From Chaetorhynchus papuensis (Eukaryota > Chordata > Aves > Passeriformes > Rhipiduridae), in assembly GCA_013396525.1 (NCBI GenBank), contig VWYX01000084.1, positions 70,901 through 134,900 on the forward strand: DNA of 64,000 nucleotides, read 5' to 3'. A model generated the notes under the pieces. The model saw nothing but the letters and a program-made list of their open reading frames with translations, did not search any database and was not told where the DNA came from. The stretch's first letter is position 1, and each line of letters opens with the position of its first letter. Below, piece by piece: positions 47,928 through 61,961 of the stretch. The position numbers and the translations under genes were made by a program.

Positions 47928-50900
47928 TCATACAAGCACACTCCTCAAAGACAAATTCTGAGTTTGCCTGTAGTTGCATGATAATCAAATTAATTAATTG
48001 TCTTGTTTCTGACATAATTTAGCACTTACAAATTCTTTTCTTCTAGGGGCCTCAAGCAACAACACTTGCTATCGGAGATTGTTACACTTTTCAAACATAA
48101 GAAATAAACTTAAGCATGTTGGTATTTTCTACGTAAAGGATTCAGTGAGGGAGGGCAGACGGCTCTTTCTTACAGTCATGTTCAATTAGACAACCTGAGT
48201 AGAGAAGCCTGCTTTTGTAAACACAGTGAAAATTAAATAAGGAATATCACATCCTTAGCTCTAGAGTTCTGAGCCTCTCATTAACTAGTACTTGATCCCA
48301 ATCTCTGTTTTATGACTTCTAATTTAGGAGCAGGTTAAAGATTTCTTCTCTGGTTATTCCTGAAATTCTGATTTTTTTCTTCTGTGTTTCTTTTCACACA
48401 GGTCTGTTGGAAGATTTCTAAGCAATCTCTGTCCCTACATTTTGCTTGCTCCGGGAACTTTTAAAATGCCCTTGTACAATTTTGCTTCTACATATTTTAC
48501 TATTTTGGATGGCAGCTCTTGATATTTAAACTAGCTATTCTTTAAAGATTTCGGTAATTTTTATACTTATCCTGAGAGAAAAGAAGCTGTCGTATCCACC
48601 AGCTTCGTTGCAGATAAGCCAAATCATGATGACTGTAAAACCAATTCCAGAATAAAAAGTTATTTTGTTTTATTCATTTGAAGTTATACAGCATTCAGAG
48701 AGAAGAGTCAGAGTGTTGTAGGAGTGTTTGTGCCCTCTACTTACTTTTCTGATTTTGACCTGCTGACTTGAGTTCATGACTTGACCTAGCACCTCTCTTG
48801 CCACTGTAGACCTGCCTGGCCAGCCATGGTGTCTGACCATGGTCATCTTCACCAGACCCAGTCACGTTTTTGTGTATTGGTGCTGTGGGACTGTGTCAGT
48901 GTGGATATTGTCCTGCCTGCCTTGCTGTTATCTTTGGCTCCTGGCACGCTTTTCTTTGCAGAGCAGACACCCTTTGCCTTGACAAAAAGGGTTAAAGAAC
49001 AAATGCGTCCATACATGTGTATCTTGCATTTGTATAGACTTCTAAATTCTTTGATTCTACTTCACTGAAACATTTCTTAATTGCACTTAATGAGCCTGAG
49101 AAGTCCTTAGAAGAAATGTAAGGAGAGCACCTCAGCTGTGTTATGGTCTTGCACTTTAATGTAAATTACTATAATGAGCATCTTGGCACTTGGGCAGCAA
49201 TTCAGACATTTAACCATTGTTTAGCAGTTGATACCAAAGGCCAAATCAAAGATGACAGTTTTAGGCTTAGTCTTGCCTTTTGGCCTGCATATTTTTTATG
49301 GGTTCAGACTAAGAGAGTCAGCTGTGAGCAAATCTGTGTCATCCTTTACCTACTTTCAGGAGTCAGCATTACCTCTACCCTACATAAGTATTAACATGCA
49401 AATAAAATGTTTTAAATTGTAGACTGAATTTCAAAGGTCTTCACAACGTAATATGGGAAGTCCCATAAAATAAAAAAAACGCAGCACAAAAAGGAAGGCT
49501 CTTGTACAAACTGCAGGTTATGATAAATAAGGAGAAAAGTAGCTTACATGTCACAAATCTGCTCAGGAAAAATTTGAAGTAAATTCTAGGGTAAATGAAG
49601 ATGTAGTGGGAGTTTTTGTGATGTACATATTCATTTAAGTCTCCACTTGCCAAGTTTCTAAATAGTTGAGTGTAATTTAAACATATTGTTAAAATAAATA
49701 CCATTACCAGACAAAATTCACCATTCTGGCAAATACAGACATTTTTTAGGATACCTCAGTATGATACTTCTGTGATAATTTCAGGTCTACACTGAAGTCC
49801 CAAACTTTCCTGCCTCACAAATTTGCAAAACAGTTCTTACTCATATGAGAATTTTGCCAGGTTTTGGGAGATAGCAGTAGGAATAATTATGCCTCTTCTA
49901 TTCCTTAATGCAGGCATATACATTCAAAGAAAAAACTATTTACAGTGCATACAGGGGAAATAGTGCCACTTGGATCAGTTTCTCCTGCCATAGCGTCACA
50001 GAACCAACAGCTGGCAACTGAGGCTCAGAGATGGCACTTGGATATTGCTTTATGTGGACACATGAATTTGATTTGCCCTTATAACTGAGTCTCCAGGAAT
50101 CTCACATCTTCATATGGATCTTACCTGGCTTTAGTACTAGACAATGCAGAAGTCACATGGCTGTTTTCTCTTGTGATAAAGCTGGCCATTCTCTGGTCAG
50201 ACTGTTTTTCCTTATAAGTGAAGACATTTAACACATCTTTCAAAAGACAAAATGTTTCTGTAATGCATTGAGAGGTCATGGACCTGCCTCATCTCTCTGT
50301 GTGATAACATCCAAAAAAGCTGTAATAGTAGCTTTTGTCTTGGTGTGGCTACCAGTTGACCATTAAGTTTGTCTCCATCTTTCACACTAACATAAGTCAT
50401 CTCTCTGATGTCAGCATCCAAACCTTCTAGATGACTGAAAACCCATTCCTATGGTGCTTAACAGATGTTATATGAAGAAATAAAAAATTTGGCAAGGGCA
50501 CGAGGAAATCTGTCTGCAAAAAAGGTGAAAGAGACTAATGTTGTAAATGTCTACTGTAGTAAACCATTATTTTGGGATGTCTGAGAGGTTGTATCTGAAT
50601 CAGGAAAACGCTAATGAACACTTAGTATTTCACTGTCACTGTGGAGTCTGACAAAACTATTCACTGAACTCTGCACAACTGGTAAGGAAAGCTTTTCAAA
50701 ATGTCACCCTACATCTGACAGTGATAGAAAACTGGATTCCCAATTAGTTAAACATGTTTTCCAATAAATAAGGTATCTGGGTATTCCCAGGGGAGAAGCA
50801 CAATTCCAATCCCCTCTATGGTTCATCTCTTCATGAAGTAAAATTTCTCCTAATGAAAGGAATTATTGTTCATAATTTACTATGTCTGACATTAGAATTG

Positions 50901-53375
50901 AAATAATTTGAATTGAGGAATTGGCGGAGACGTTTTAAAACCCAGAAACAACATGGAATTCAGTAAACAATGAATAATAAAAAATTTATCTCAGTGGCCT
51001 TTGAAAGCAGGTTGTTATTTTCAGAAAACTGCATCAATAAAAATGAGAAATTGTGACCACTGCAAGCATTGAAAACATTTGCACACATGCCTTAAATAAA
51101 AATCATGCAATTATTTAATAACTCAAATTAAATATTAATGGAAAGATGGCAGTATCACAAGAAAGGAATTCACAAAGTTTAACTCTCCAAAACCAGTGCA
51201 TTATTATTTTATTTTTCTTCATGGTAAAGCAGTTTATTATGTTGCCTTAGTCAAAATCCCAGTCTTTATTATGCAAAGCCTAACAATAAGTATTCTACTA
51301 ACAGCTTTTGATAGTTTGTATAGTGCAAATTATAGAGCTGCTAAGAATCAAAATGTATCCTATAAATGGTAAAATTATCCAGACTAGACTTTATGAGCTA
51401 ACACTTCAAAGATACTGCACTGATGATTGCCTCAATAGCTTAGAAACAGCAGCTGGAAGCCTAAGATTTTCCTAGTGTATGTTAGCTATTAGCATGAAAA
51501 GTGGCTTTAAGACTCAAAGTAACTCTGTTTAAAAATAAGCTTTCATAAGTGATGTATGCAGTTTTCCTTTACTTCGTCCTCTTCACACAACAGCTTGAAA
51601 ATATTTTTATCTGGTTGCAATGTATATTTTCCTAACTTAAGCATTTATTTAGTTCTAATTTGTTAAATAGTTCTCATGTACAGCTATTGCTTTTTCTACT
51701 CGAGACCTATACAGTAGATAGAATATTGGTCTATATTGTCATCTTTCCAGCTCCTAAAAGGGTATGTGTTAAAAGCAGTCTGAAGATCCAGTTGTAATTT
51801 ATCCTTACCAAATCTATCACAAATTCAAATGACAATAATTTTAATCTTTAGTGAAATTTTTAAGGCAGTGTTTTGCTAAGAGTTTTGTTTCAATATATTC
51901 CTTGCTACGGACACCTGATTAATGAATTGGGGCTTAAATAAGAAGACCTGCTTGTTACCCTACATTATATTGCTGTCCTTCCCTATGTAGACAGCTCCAA
52001 TAGATCTTTGATGAGAAGTGTTGAGGATGGTATCCTAGACTATTGCATCTTGTCAACGTCAAAGCTGGGGTTCCCAGGCCCTGTGTTGTCCCCAAACACC
52101 CTGACAGCTGCTGCACTGTGCCAGGAGCATGGATAGACAAAATCTCTCTTGATAATTGTGGTCATGACATCCTACTCCTTCTGCCACTTTCTGTTTCCCT
52201 GAGCTATATGTGATGTGCGCTGTTCCAGGGTTTTAGCTCACACATCCTTCAGCCTGCATATCGATGTGAGCTTGCTGCGACAGGCAGAGCTTGTGACAGA
52301 GGGAGAAATGAGGGCAGGAATAAAAGATGTCAGAATACTTTACCCAGCAAATTGTCACATCACAATGGATCAGTGTCAGTGAAGTGACCATGTTCATCAT
52401 CTTTGGAGAGGTTTGCCAGCCATGTATGCACCTAGCAGCAGTGAATGTCATTTACAGCATACAAACAGCATTATAACACTCTGGAGCATAAATGAATCAG
52501 AGATGCAGATGCAGAGAATACATATTTCTTCTGGTGAAAATCCCCCAGATTTTCAGTTTTATTGCAGATAGTGAGGCTAGCAATCACCAGGGCAAATCTA
52601 GTAGACAAACATCAGCTCTGCTCTCCATGTGTATGATGACCACCTCCTTTGCAACTTTCTCAAACTGTTGGTTATATGGACATATTTTTCCCACTTCTGC
52701 ATTAATTGCTCATAATTTATTTCTGTCATAACTATTCCTACTTTCTGCCATCTGTTCCATTCAGGTCCTGCTGTTACACTCTGTGTAGCTTTACTTAAAC
52801 TCAAGGGAAATTCAACCTGACCAAAACTAAGGGAATCTGCATGTCTACTATAAAAGAAAATTTTTCGGGCAAATTTCAAGGGCCTGTGGGACGTGTTATG
52901 CCTTACAGACCCAACCACCATTCACTGTGAATACAGATAAGTCAGAATACAATGACTTGTAGTGTGCTTGGACTAGGATAGCTCTTGGAAACAACCTACA
53001 CAAACACTGACCTGGCCTGTCACAGCCACAGAAAAAAGAGAGGCTACCTCCTTAGTTGCAATAAACACACTGACTTTAATCAGTCTGAAAGCATAAGGTA
53101 AAATCCTTTCTAGAAAAGAATGGGGTACAGGGAACATCTGTTAATTAACTGCCCCACAGATTTCATTAACAAGATTAGTGAACTCAGTGTATTTTCCAGG
53201 TGTGCAGTCAGATGCTTATTCTACAGAAGGCAGAATTTTAGAGAAAATGATACAGCTGCAAGCAGAGAAAAAGAGAGGATGAGAGGGACAATGAGAAGCA
53301 TGCTGCAAGGACAACACTACTTTCTATCAATTTTACTGGCACCAAGTGAATTTTATTAATTAGTTAAGATTCTTG
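47928..53375. other. AT-rich DNA without a recognised gene
   Basis: No exon or known repeat was recognised. A block at about 48700-48980 is richer in GC and has several TGCCTG and GACCTG words. It could be a decayed repeat, but I could not classify it. A minus-strand frame at 52598-52921 (107 codons) has no visible domain. Confidence 0.5.
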
Positions 53376-55262
53376 TTTTGCTTTTTTTTTTGTCCTTTCT
53401 TAATTAATTATGTTAGCTTGATGAATGCAAGAGGCAAATTCCACACTTTTTTTTTAAAAGTAGTCACTTCCTTCACAACTTAAAAAATAACTTAAATCCA
53501 GAGTTAAATTAAGAAAACCATAATTGGAGAAGGTCACAGATTCTGCAGTATTCTGCAATAATCAAAAACATCTGCCCATTTGGACTAGTGAACTTTGGTC
53601 AAGGAAACAGGAACAAATTTACTCATGACACAGGGCACTTAAAACTACACACAGAAAATAAGCAAAGAGAATACCAGTTATTTCAACAAAATGAGAAAAT
53701 ACAGAAAAATGACACTAGACTTACACTTACATTAGAACTGTTTTTCTAGCGCTCATGGAGAAGCAGACATAAAGATGCATTTTATTCACCGTAGAATCAT
53801 ATATAAAATATCCAGTGTTTAAAAAAAGAAAAATAATACTGATGGGTAAGACTTCTACATTATGAGAATCACAGGAAAGGAAACTCGAGAATATTTCCAA
53901 TCATTATTGCAGCTTTCCTAGAGCAGTCAACATTGTGATATTTGTCCAAGACATCTGTAATAAAGTAGATTGCCAGAAACTGAATATAATCTGCAGGTAG
54001 CAGTCACACAGTTCCCAGCTAATTATACCACTTTTCCCTCCCCCACTCTGTCCTGTAAGTTCAAAGCAATTAATGTAGTAGGGTGGAAAGGAATGATTTG
54101 TAAAGGATTTGTTTCACTCTCTATATAGAGATAGAGCTGGAAAAAAATTAATCACCAGAAAGAAAGATTGACAACTATTATGTCAAAATCTCAGGAGGCA
54201 AAAAAATTATTGGACTGATTTAGACAAAGCATGCTCTATCATAGGTGACAATATATTGTCAAGTAACATATACCATTAGTATAATGGGCTAGGAAAGAGG
54301 AGAAAATGTGCAACTATAACCAGTCAGAAAAAGCTCTGAGGACCACTTTGAAGCTTTAGCTAAAATTCTCATTAATCTTTAAACATGAGTCATTCAAAAA
54401 CAATAAAAGTAATGAGAAAAACCCACCAATCCAGGTCAAAAGTTTCTACTGTCAGAAATAGATAGCCAAGGTCAAGAATTTTCCTTTGTCCAAGGAGAGA
54501 TCCCACATCCAAAACACCACAGATAAAACCCAATTGTCAGAAATAGAGCAGTGACAGGTACAATATACTCAGTTGATGAATTGTGGAGCCTCCGTAACTC
54601 TTCAAATCATTTGCCAAGTCCCCAGAGAGAATCTCATAATCAGAACAGAAGAGAAAGTTGGGTTCAGTGCCATAAGCCACAAAGGTCTCCCTTCATGAGC
54701 AGTGGGATACTGTCCCCTTGCAGCCAAGAAATAATTCCCTGTCACATACTAGTAAATAAAAAATTAAAGAAATCCCATGACTTTTTACACATTAAGAGAA
54801 GGATAATCAATTTAAAGTTTGTCTTTTGTGGGCACAGATTCGGTGTTCTGTTTTTAGTCTGTGACAACAGTACTATCTAGTCTACTGCAGTTTTATGTAA
54901 CATGTCTAAAACTTAGATGATGACCTCTTCCCCACTGTATCTCATCTAAAGCCCATCTATCTGCAGAGGCCATATGCAGATGACAGATGGCAAGGCAAGG
55001 TGGCATATCTGTGTTTTAGGTAACCACAGCGTAAAAAGCATTCACACCAGCTGTTCTCCACAGTTGGCTGGCTCCACAGTTACCTAAATTCGATCTGCAA
55101 AACCTAGTTGATGGACATTTTCTGTTCAGCTCCTCTAGCCAGAAATTTTTTTCACTCCACTTACCCTTATGACTAAACTCCATTAAGGTTCTCTGTAAAC
55201 ACAGGGATGCCTAGAGTCCATCTATTCTTTTTCTAGGGTGCCCCATCTGATAAGAGCGCTAG
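53376..55262. other. AT-rich DNA without a recognised gene
   Basis: No gene or dispersed repeat was recognised. A 14-bp exact palindrome, TCTCTATATAGAGA, lies at 54118-54131. Confidence 0.55.
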
Positions 55263-55287
55263 CATGCATACCATGCAGGTATGCATG
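55263..55287. repeat. 10-bp perfect hairpin
   Basis: CATGCATACC (55263-55272) pairs exactly with GGTATGCATG (55278-55287) across the 5-base loop ATGCA. The arms themselves contain ATGCAT palindromes, so alternative pairings exist. Confidence 0.9.
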
Positions 55288-58020
55288 TATACCATATAAA
55301 ATGTGTATATACATAGACAGACATGCACTTTAGGTGTATTGAGGAATATAATTAAAGAATATGATATAACTTTATTTCATTTGCAAGAAAGATGAAAGAA
55401 ACAGTGTATTATTCATTGCTGCAGTAGAGTTTATATGTATTTGAAAACACAGTGGTCTCAAACTCCAGATCTAAAGATTCTGTTATTGTGAAGAAGGGTT
55501 AAGTAAGGGGGAATATTGTGTGTGGACCCTTTTGTGAAAATGAACTTAAAAATTGACTGAAATCCTGTATTTGAAGGAAGAGCAGAACATAGCAGTTCAG
55601 CACACTCATCACAATGATGCAAACTTTTCAAAACTTAGTAATACATCAGATAGTCACAACTAAAGGGAAATTAAAGTGCTCAGCAAAAATGCTGACTCCT
55701 TTTGTGTCTTTGCATCACTGAAATAAAGAAATGTTCGTTGTCAAGACCATCTTTTTGTCCTGGATGTGTAACATACGAAGATGTTGTGGGTCTCAAAGCA
55801 TGCCATCATTTGTGTGTAAGCTATGAACCTGGACTTCCTTTGCTCCAAAAGGATGGTGTGGGAAGTGGTGGTGCCCCTTATCTCTGCTCTGTCTGGTCTG
55901 GAACAGGGAGAGTGGCACACCTCATTCCTTCCAGATAGAGAGCATTCTGCAAGTGACAATAAATATGTTGTATTGTTTACCATCAAAGGACAACTGAGAT
56001 TTCCTTCAGTCTTACTTTTGTTCTAGAAAAATTCTAGGGTATTCTCTCTTAATAAAACCATGACTTGCCGGTTTTCTTCATATTCACTTTCCACAATTGG
56101 TAAAGGAATTATACAGAACATGGATTGAAAATTCAGGGATTTTCACAGCCGAAACAGAAACTGGTAATTCCATAAAAGACCTCCATGACTAATTTTCAGT
56201 TACTTTTTATCTACTTTTAATCCACAAGATTCTTGGGTACAATCAGGTTTCTAAGACATTGAGGTAAACACATTAAAAGTCAGTAAAAAGGAATAATATA
56301 AATATAAATTACCTGAAGCTAAAGAAGCCCATGAAAATCTGCATCTTAGAAATTGAATGCAGACTGTTGGACAGAGCATAATACTCAATCAGCATTCTGA
56401 ACCTGCCTACATTTTCACTCACAGTCACAGAAAATTCAAATACATCGCTGCTTTCTTGTTGAAAAAAAACCTTAGTGTGGAAAGAAATAAAAAAAGAAAG
56501 AACTTCAAGTTCTTTCAACACGAAGAAATTATACAACTTCTTCCTCATTTTTCACAGGTGGAATAAATTATTTGAGTTTGTGTTTTGGATATACAAGTCT
56601 TTTTTATGTTTGATCAACAAAGAATGAAATTTAATTTTAAACCCTGGGGTTTATTTTTACAATATTTGCACAACTTAAGCTTTTGTTAAACGCTCTCTTC
56701 TTACTCCAAAGCCTTGAAACACAACCTTTCTTGAATGAAACTATGTGACCAGCTGATAATTTTATGACTGATATTCATATTGATAAAATGAATGAGAAAA
56801 TTAATTTCCAGTTAATATAAATGTAAAAATCAGCTCATAAATATAACAATATTCTAACTGTATTCTTGAGAACCTTTTAACACATAACAAGAAAAGAAAA
56901 GTAAATAATTGCAAGGTATTCTCAGGATTACAGTGGTTCAGGTGGCAGTCTTGACAGATTTCTGCAGAACACGTAAAAATGTAAGTAAATCCAGCTTTCC
57001 TTTCCCAGTTACTTTAACAAACAGAAAGCTTTTCTTGAAACAAACATTAATATGTTTCTTTAGTATTTGGAGCAGGATTGCAAGTTTGACGTGGTTTATG
57101 TGGCAGAAATAGGGGAGAGGTACATGTATATGATAGCAAAAACATCATATACAAGCACTCTGTTGTTTTCCTCTATTTTCTCTGAAACTATAAAATAAAT
57201 AATTACATCATTCAAAACTTTTATGAGATCAATCATGATATGAAATAGTGCAGTGGTAGTTCTTGTCATTGATCATGACTTACTGCACTTTCCATAGAGA
57301 TCTCCAGAATTTACATAATTTGACTTGGTGACAAACAAGTGCATAGTAATAAACTGATAGCCCTGTAGGTCCCATGTATTAGGTGCCATGGGAAATATTC
57401 TTTAGGAGTACTTTTTTTCAATAGTTCTAGTTGGTTTTGAGAATTTAAATAGGTTCATATGCAACCATTTAAACTAAAAAGGAACAGATCTGTTGGACTT
57501 CCACCTTATATAGCATTCTGTTCAAAATGAACTTTTTAAATTGTTTTGCAAATTAGGAGAGAGAAAAAAAATTAAAATGAGCTATTGCTTAGGTCAATTC
57601 TTTTTCTTCACCTTCGTCTGCGGCTGGACAGTTCTTAAGTTCCCTGATACTCTGGTTCTGCTCTGGTTCAGTTAGATGTTCTCTCTTGGCTCAGGAAGAC
57701 ACATGTATGGTTGAAAATTACTCTTACATTGCAGAGTTTCCATTCAGACTATATATGTTATAACAATGTATATATAGATATACTGCGGCACTGTCAACTA
57801 GCAGCCTGATATTAGGTTTTTTAAGTGGTATTGCAACACACAGAGCTGCCATAAAATTGTCTGTCTCTTTCCATGAGAAAACAATCACTCTGTGATTCAT
57901 TGCAAAATCAGAAGAGAAGGATTAACATGTGGGAATACAGGAAGGGTGCAACCCACAGCCTTTCCAGATCCCATAATAAAATTCACTTCTGAGGGATGTT
58001 ATACGTCAGAGAGTTTTATA
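55288..58020. other. AT-rich DNA without a recognised gene
   Basis: No gene or dispersed repeat was recognised, apart from the inverted repeat at 56496-56516 listed separately. Confidence 0.55.
56496..56516. repeat. 10-bp inverted repeat resembling a steroid-receptor element
   Basis: GAAAGAACTT and AAGTTCTTTC are exact reverse complements around a single C. At the core AGAACT, three bases, AGTTCT has the spacing of a glucocorticoid/androgen receptor element (AGAACA nnn TGTTCT), with one mismatch per half-site. Confidence 0.8.
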
Positions 58021-58046
58021 CATTATATATTATATACACATATAAA

Positions 58047-58067
58047 ATATATATATATATATATATA
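58047..58067. repeat. (AT)n microsatellite
   Basis: Ten or so uninterrupted AT units lie within a wider TATA-rich stretch (58021-58070). The sequence is self-complementary and probably length-variable. Confidence 0.92.
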
Positions 58068-60427
58068 AAAGTGACACTTGAAAGCAGAAATCAGATGTTA
58101 AACTATAAAATAGGTCTGAAAATATTTGTGCTTATGGATCACCATTTTATAATGGAAAGGGATGTCCAGAGAACTTGATACATCATGTTATCTTCCTTGC
58201 TCAGCACCAGATTTTAAAGAAGCAGTAAGATGCATTCGTTTTCCCCATTTCAGACGTCTGAAAATCGTATAGCTGAGATGAAAACCCCTTTTAACCTTCA
58301 GTGGAGAGATAAGCTTTTCAGACTAATCACTTCCCTTTCTTTAAGGGTCTGTATCTCGTTACTAATAGCAGAGGAATCACAAAAGGAATTATTTTAGGTT
58401 TATACTTTCAGCCAATTAAGTTACTGCCAATGTATCCCACAGCGTGACAATTCAGTGCTCTGCTTTGCCAAGTTGACAATCAGCTGATCAACGGCACTTA
58501 TCAGCCTTAGGCTTAAAATTTCTTTCTTCTTAAGTACCAGTTTTACTAATCAGCAGAGGAAAACATAACCATACTTCCATTCCCATATGAATTGTCCTTA
58601 AATGAATAGCATTATCCCAAAGGGAATGTAAACGTTAAAAGACGTGTTATTACTGCAAAATATCAAACTCAGCATATGCAACTGGATTTTGGAAAGTACA
58701 GCAAGCACCTTGTAATTCCTAATCTATTTCTTGACAAGACTAGCAACAGACTAAAGCAATACAAGCACATTGAACGGGAAATAGGTGATTGAAATAAAGT
58801 CTCAGCAAATCAAATAAGTAGATGAATGCTGGAACATAGTTCTGCTTCTGGTAGTTGAGCTTTGAGCCAGTTTACTTTTGGATTCAGTGAGAGTACACTC
58901 AAAGGCCCAGATGACATTCTTCCCACTAACAAAATCTTACGTTTTTTAAATATAGCTGTTCAAGATTACAGGATCAGCTTCAACAGTACTCTGCAAATAA
59001 GGACTTGGGGGAAAGCTGAACTGTTCCCGCTACTTAAAATTGATACTTCTGTTTGCCTTAATTGATATCTTGCAATAACATTTGAAAACCATTGCAATAG
59101 TATGCTTTGAATAAAGGGTGAATAAATAACTCTTCTTGTTAAATAAAGGGTAAGCATAGATTACACCTATATCTGGCAAGATTACGGGTGTTTTCTGAGT
59201 AATTATTACAAAAATACCTAAAATTCTTTATTCTGGAGGGGAAAAATTTTTGACTATGCATTCACTAAAGCTAATCAGTTCATCAGGGTCATTGAAAACC
59301 TGAGGAAAGAAAGAGATTCATTTTTTCCTTGGATTCCATGTCATGCTAGAATCCTTGAAATAATTTGGAACTATTAACACTTTAATTTCTATTTAAATAA
59401 ATTGTCCCAATGAAACTTCAACACAATCAGCGGGATGAAGCACTTGTAAACTTTGGAAAATTACTAGAATAACATGGTTTATTATATTCTGAGGCACCAC
59501 ATCTGTCAGCTGGACTGAATTTTATCCCAGAAACATCCTTCCAGGTCTGAGAAACTCCAATTTGGTCTGTGATCTTGGGGTTTTTTTCAAGTTTGCTTTG
59601 CACATTTGTATGACCACAACTTCCCGCCTTCTTCTCCTGGCTATAAAACAGTGAGACCATTTTCATGTCATTCTTCAATATCTACCTACGTTACTTCACA
59701 TAAAAAAGACCATTAATTTTGAAAAGTTATGTCCTGATTAGGATATAAATTAAATAGTGCAAAGACTGTAAAGTAGATTTTCATGTCATTCTAGTGCAGA
59801 TTAAGTCAGCAATTCCCAAGACTGCAGAAGACATTGATTTTGCAACTTTTCCAACCCAAAAACTTTTCAATGAAAATTAGTACCTTTAGGGATGACATAC
59901 TTGCTTCTCCAAATTTAATAATATTGTCATGAATGGGAATGAAATCATGTATTTGTAGTTTGTGAAAAGTTTTGAGATTAAGCTTGCAAAATACAAGAAA
60001 TTATTTCCAATGACATGCATGTCTAACTTTTGTTATGGACAAAATTTTTTTGCAGTAACTGGCCATTTTCTAAGAAAACTGACAGTTACCCTATTATTGA
60101 AAATGGTGGTGCTTTTAAACTCTCAATAAGGCACGAATAATATATTTTTGCCATGATTATGTGAGAGAGTAGTCTTATTTTCTGGCTGCGTGCAGACCCG
60201 AATTTTGAAAGTCACTAATTTTTCTCAAAAATTATTAATCAAACTAATTTGAAAATATGCCTGAGAAGTTTTATTCTTAATTATACATATTATGCATATA
60301 CCTGGTTCCATAGCAATATAGGATGGGAAATCTTATGTCAGAGTCTTCCCTATATCTTAACTACTTTGACTCAGTTGCCTTATATCAGATATTTCTCACT
60401 GAAATTCTTTAATCATACTAGGTAACC
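58068..60427. other. AT-rich DNA without a recognised gene
   Basis: No gene or dispersed repeat was recognised. Confidence 0.55.
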
Positions 60428-61142
60428 CCGCGCACCAGTACACTCCGAGGGCTCACCTGCTGGAAAACTGCTCTGCAGAGAAGGACATGGGGGTCCTCAT
60501 GGACACGTGCCAGCTGTGCCCTTGTGGCTAAGAGAGCCAATGGTATCCTGAGAGGCATCAGGAAGAGCTTTGCCAGCAGGGGCAGGGACATGATCCTGCC
60601 CCTATACTCAGCCTTAGTGAGGCCACATCTGGAGTGCTGTGTCCAGTTCTGGGCTCCTCAGGACAAGAGAGACAAGGAGCTCCTGGAGCAGGTCCAGCAG
60701 AGCACAACCAAGATGATTAAGGGGCTGGAACATTCTTTCTTATGAGGAAAGACTGAGGGAACTGGGCTCGTTCAGCCACAAGAAGAAGCAAATGAGAGGG
60801 GTCCTCATCAACGTCTATGAGTGTCTGAAAGGAGGGTGTCAGAGGATGTTCCCAGGCTCTTCTCGGTGCTGCCAAGAGATAGGACAAGAGGCAATGGGCA
60901 GAAACTGTTGCACAGGAAGTTCCACCTGAATATGAGGAAGAACTTCTTTACTGTGCAGGTGACCGAGCACTGGAACAGATTGTCCAGAGAGGTTGTGGAG
61001 TCTCCCTCACTGGAGATATTCCAGAACCAGATGGGTGCAATCCTGTGCCATGTGCTCTAGGGTGACCCCGCTTGAGCAGGGAGGTTGGACCAGATGACCC
61101 ACTATTGTCCCTTCCAACTTGACCCATTCCATGATTCTGTGA
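60428..61142 (+). mobile_element. CR1 LINE, 3' segment with terminal octamers
   Basis: This is the longest CR1 piece in the window: the last ~600 bp of ORF2 plus the 3' UTR, truncated at the 5' side. The frame from 60524 gives AKRANGILRGIRKSFASRGR then ILPLYSALVRPHLECCVQFW, the highly conserved CR1 C-terminal block. A frame change near 60740 separates it from a second piece at 60821-61060 containing NMRKNFFTVQVTEHWNRLSR. The 3' end passes GGTTGGACCAGATGACC, CCCTTCCAACTTG and finishes ATTCTGTGAC, with the element ending at about 61142. The broken frame and missing 5' part show that the copy is dead. Confidence 0.95.
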
Positions 61143-61960
61143 CTTTTCATAATCATTGAGTGATTCTGCAAGACTTTATGCTTTTCCCAACTGAAGTACT
61201 GACAAATAAAAGTCTATAAGTTTCTGTTCAAACATTATAAAGAAATAAACGTAGGAATAAAACAAAAACTAATTTCATATTTACTCATTGCAAAGTTAAT
61301 TTGAAGTACATTTGCTTGTGTTCCTTTCAGCATAGTTTTAATATGCTTATTCTATTATTTCGTTATCCTCTTTTCCTGGGTTTGGTCTATTATTTCTTTA
61401 CTACTCTTCTATAGAAAAATTCTGATAGCTCTTGTTATTACGCCAGTATCAGACTCATATGTCCAATGTCTATGCCTTGCTTGATATTTCATTTTCATCT
61501 GTCCAAGTGAGGAGTTTTATTTTTATTTTACCACAACTTATTAATAAAGAAATTGTAATAGTCTCATGAAACCTCTTTGTTTTCATGCTCTGTTTTTTTT
61601 AATGAAAGTTTTGCTGCAGTACACCTGTTATAATTCGCACCAGCTCTCCATCCATTTCACCTTTTAAAACTGAAGCCTTAACAAAGTGTTTGCCATATTG
61701 ACACTTTAGTAAAAGCTAACATAATCGGCTTTTATGGCATTCTGTGCCTTCATAAAGGACTCTGTTAAGGCAAATCACAGTCAACAAGTGGTTCTAGAGG
61801 ACTTTTAAATGAAGAATTACTAGTGAGATGGATGGCTTAGCTATCAAGTCTTGATTGTTCCTTAGTTCCAAATAAGCACTTAAATAATTAAAATGTAATT
61901 TTCCTTCCTGAGAAATTAAGGAGGTTTTTTCATACCTCTGATGTACTTTCAGCCAAAATG
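61143..61960. other. AT-rich DNA without a recognised gene
   Basis: No gene or repeat was recognised. Confidence 0.55.
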
Positions 61961-61961
61961 T

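Noticed and set aside
57885..57905. CTCTGTGATTCATTG as a CR1 tail
   Set aside because: It contains a partial octamer only, without the upstream CCCTTCCAA-type CR1 sequence.
60524..61060. Two plus-strand open frames as host genes
   Set aside because: They are the frame-broken C-terminal part of a dead CR1 ORF2.
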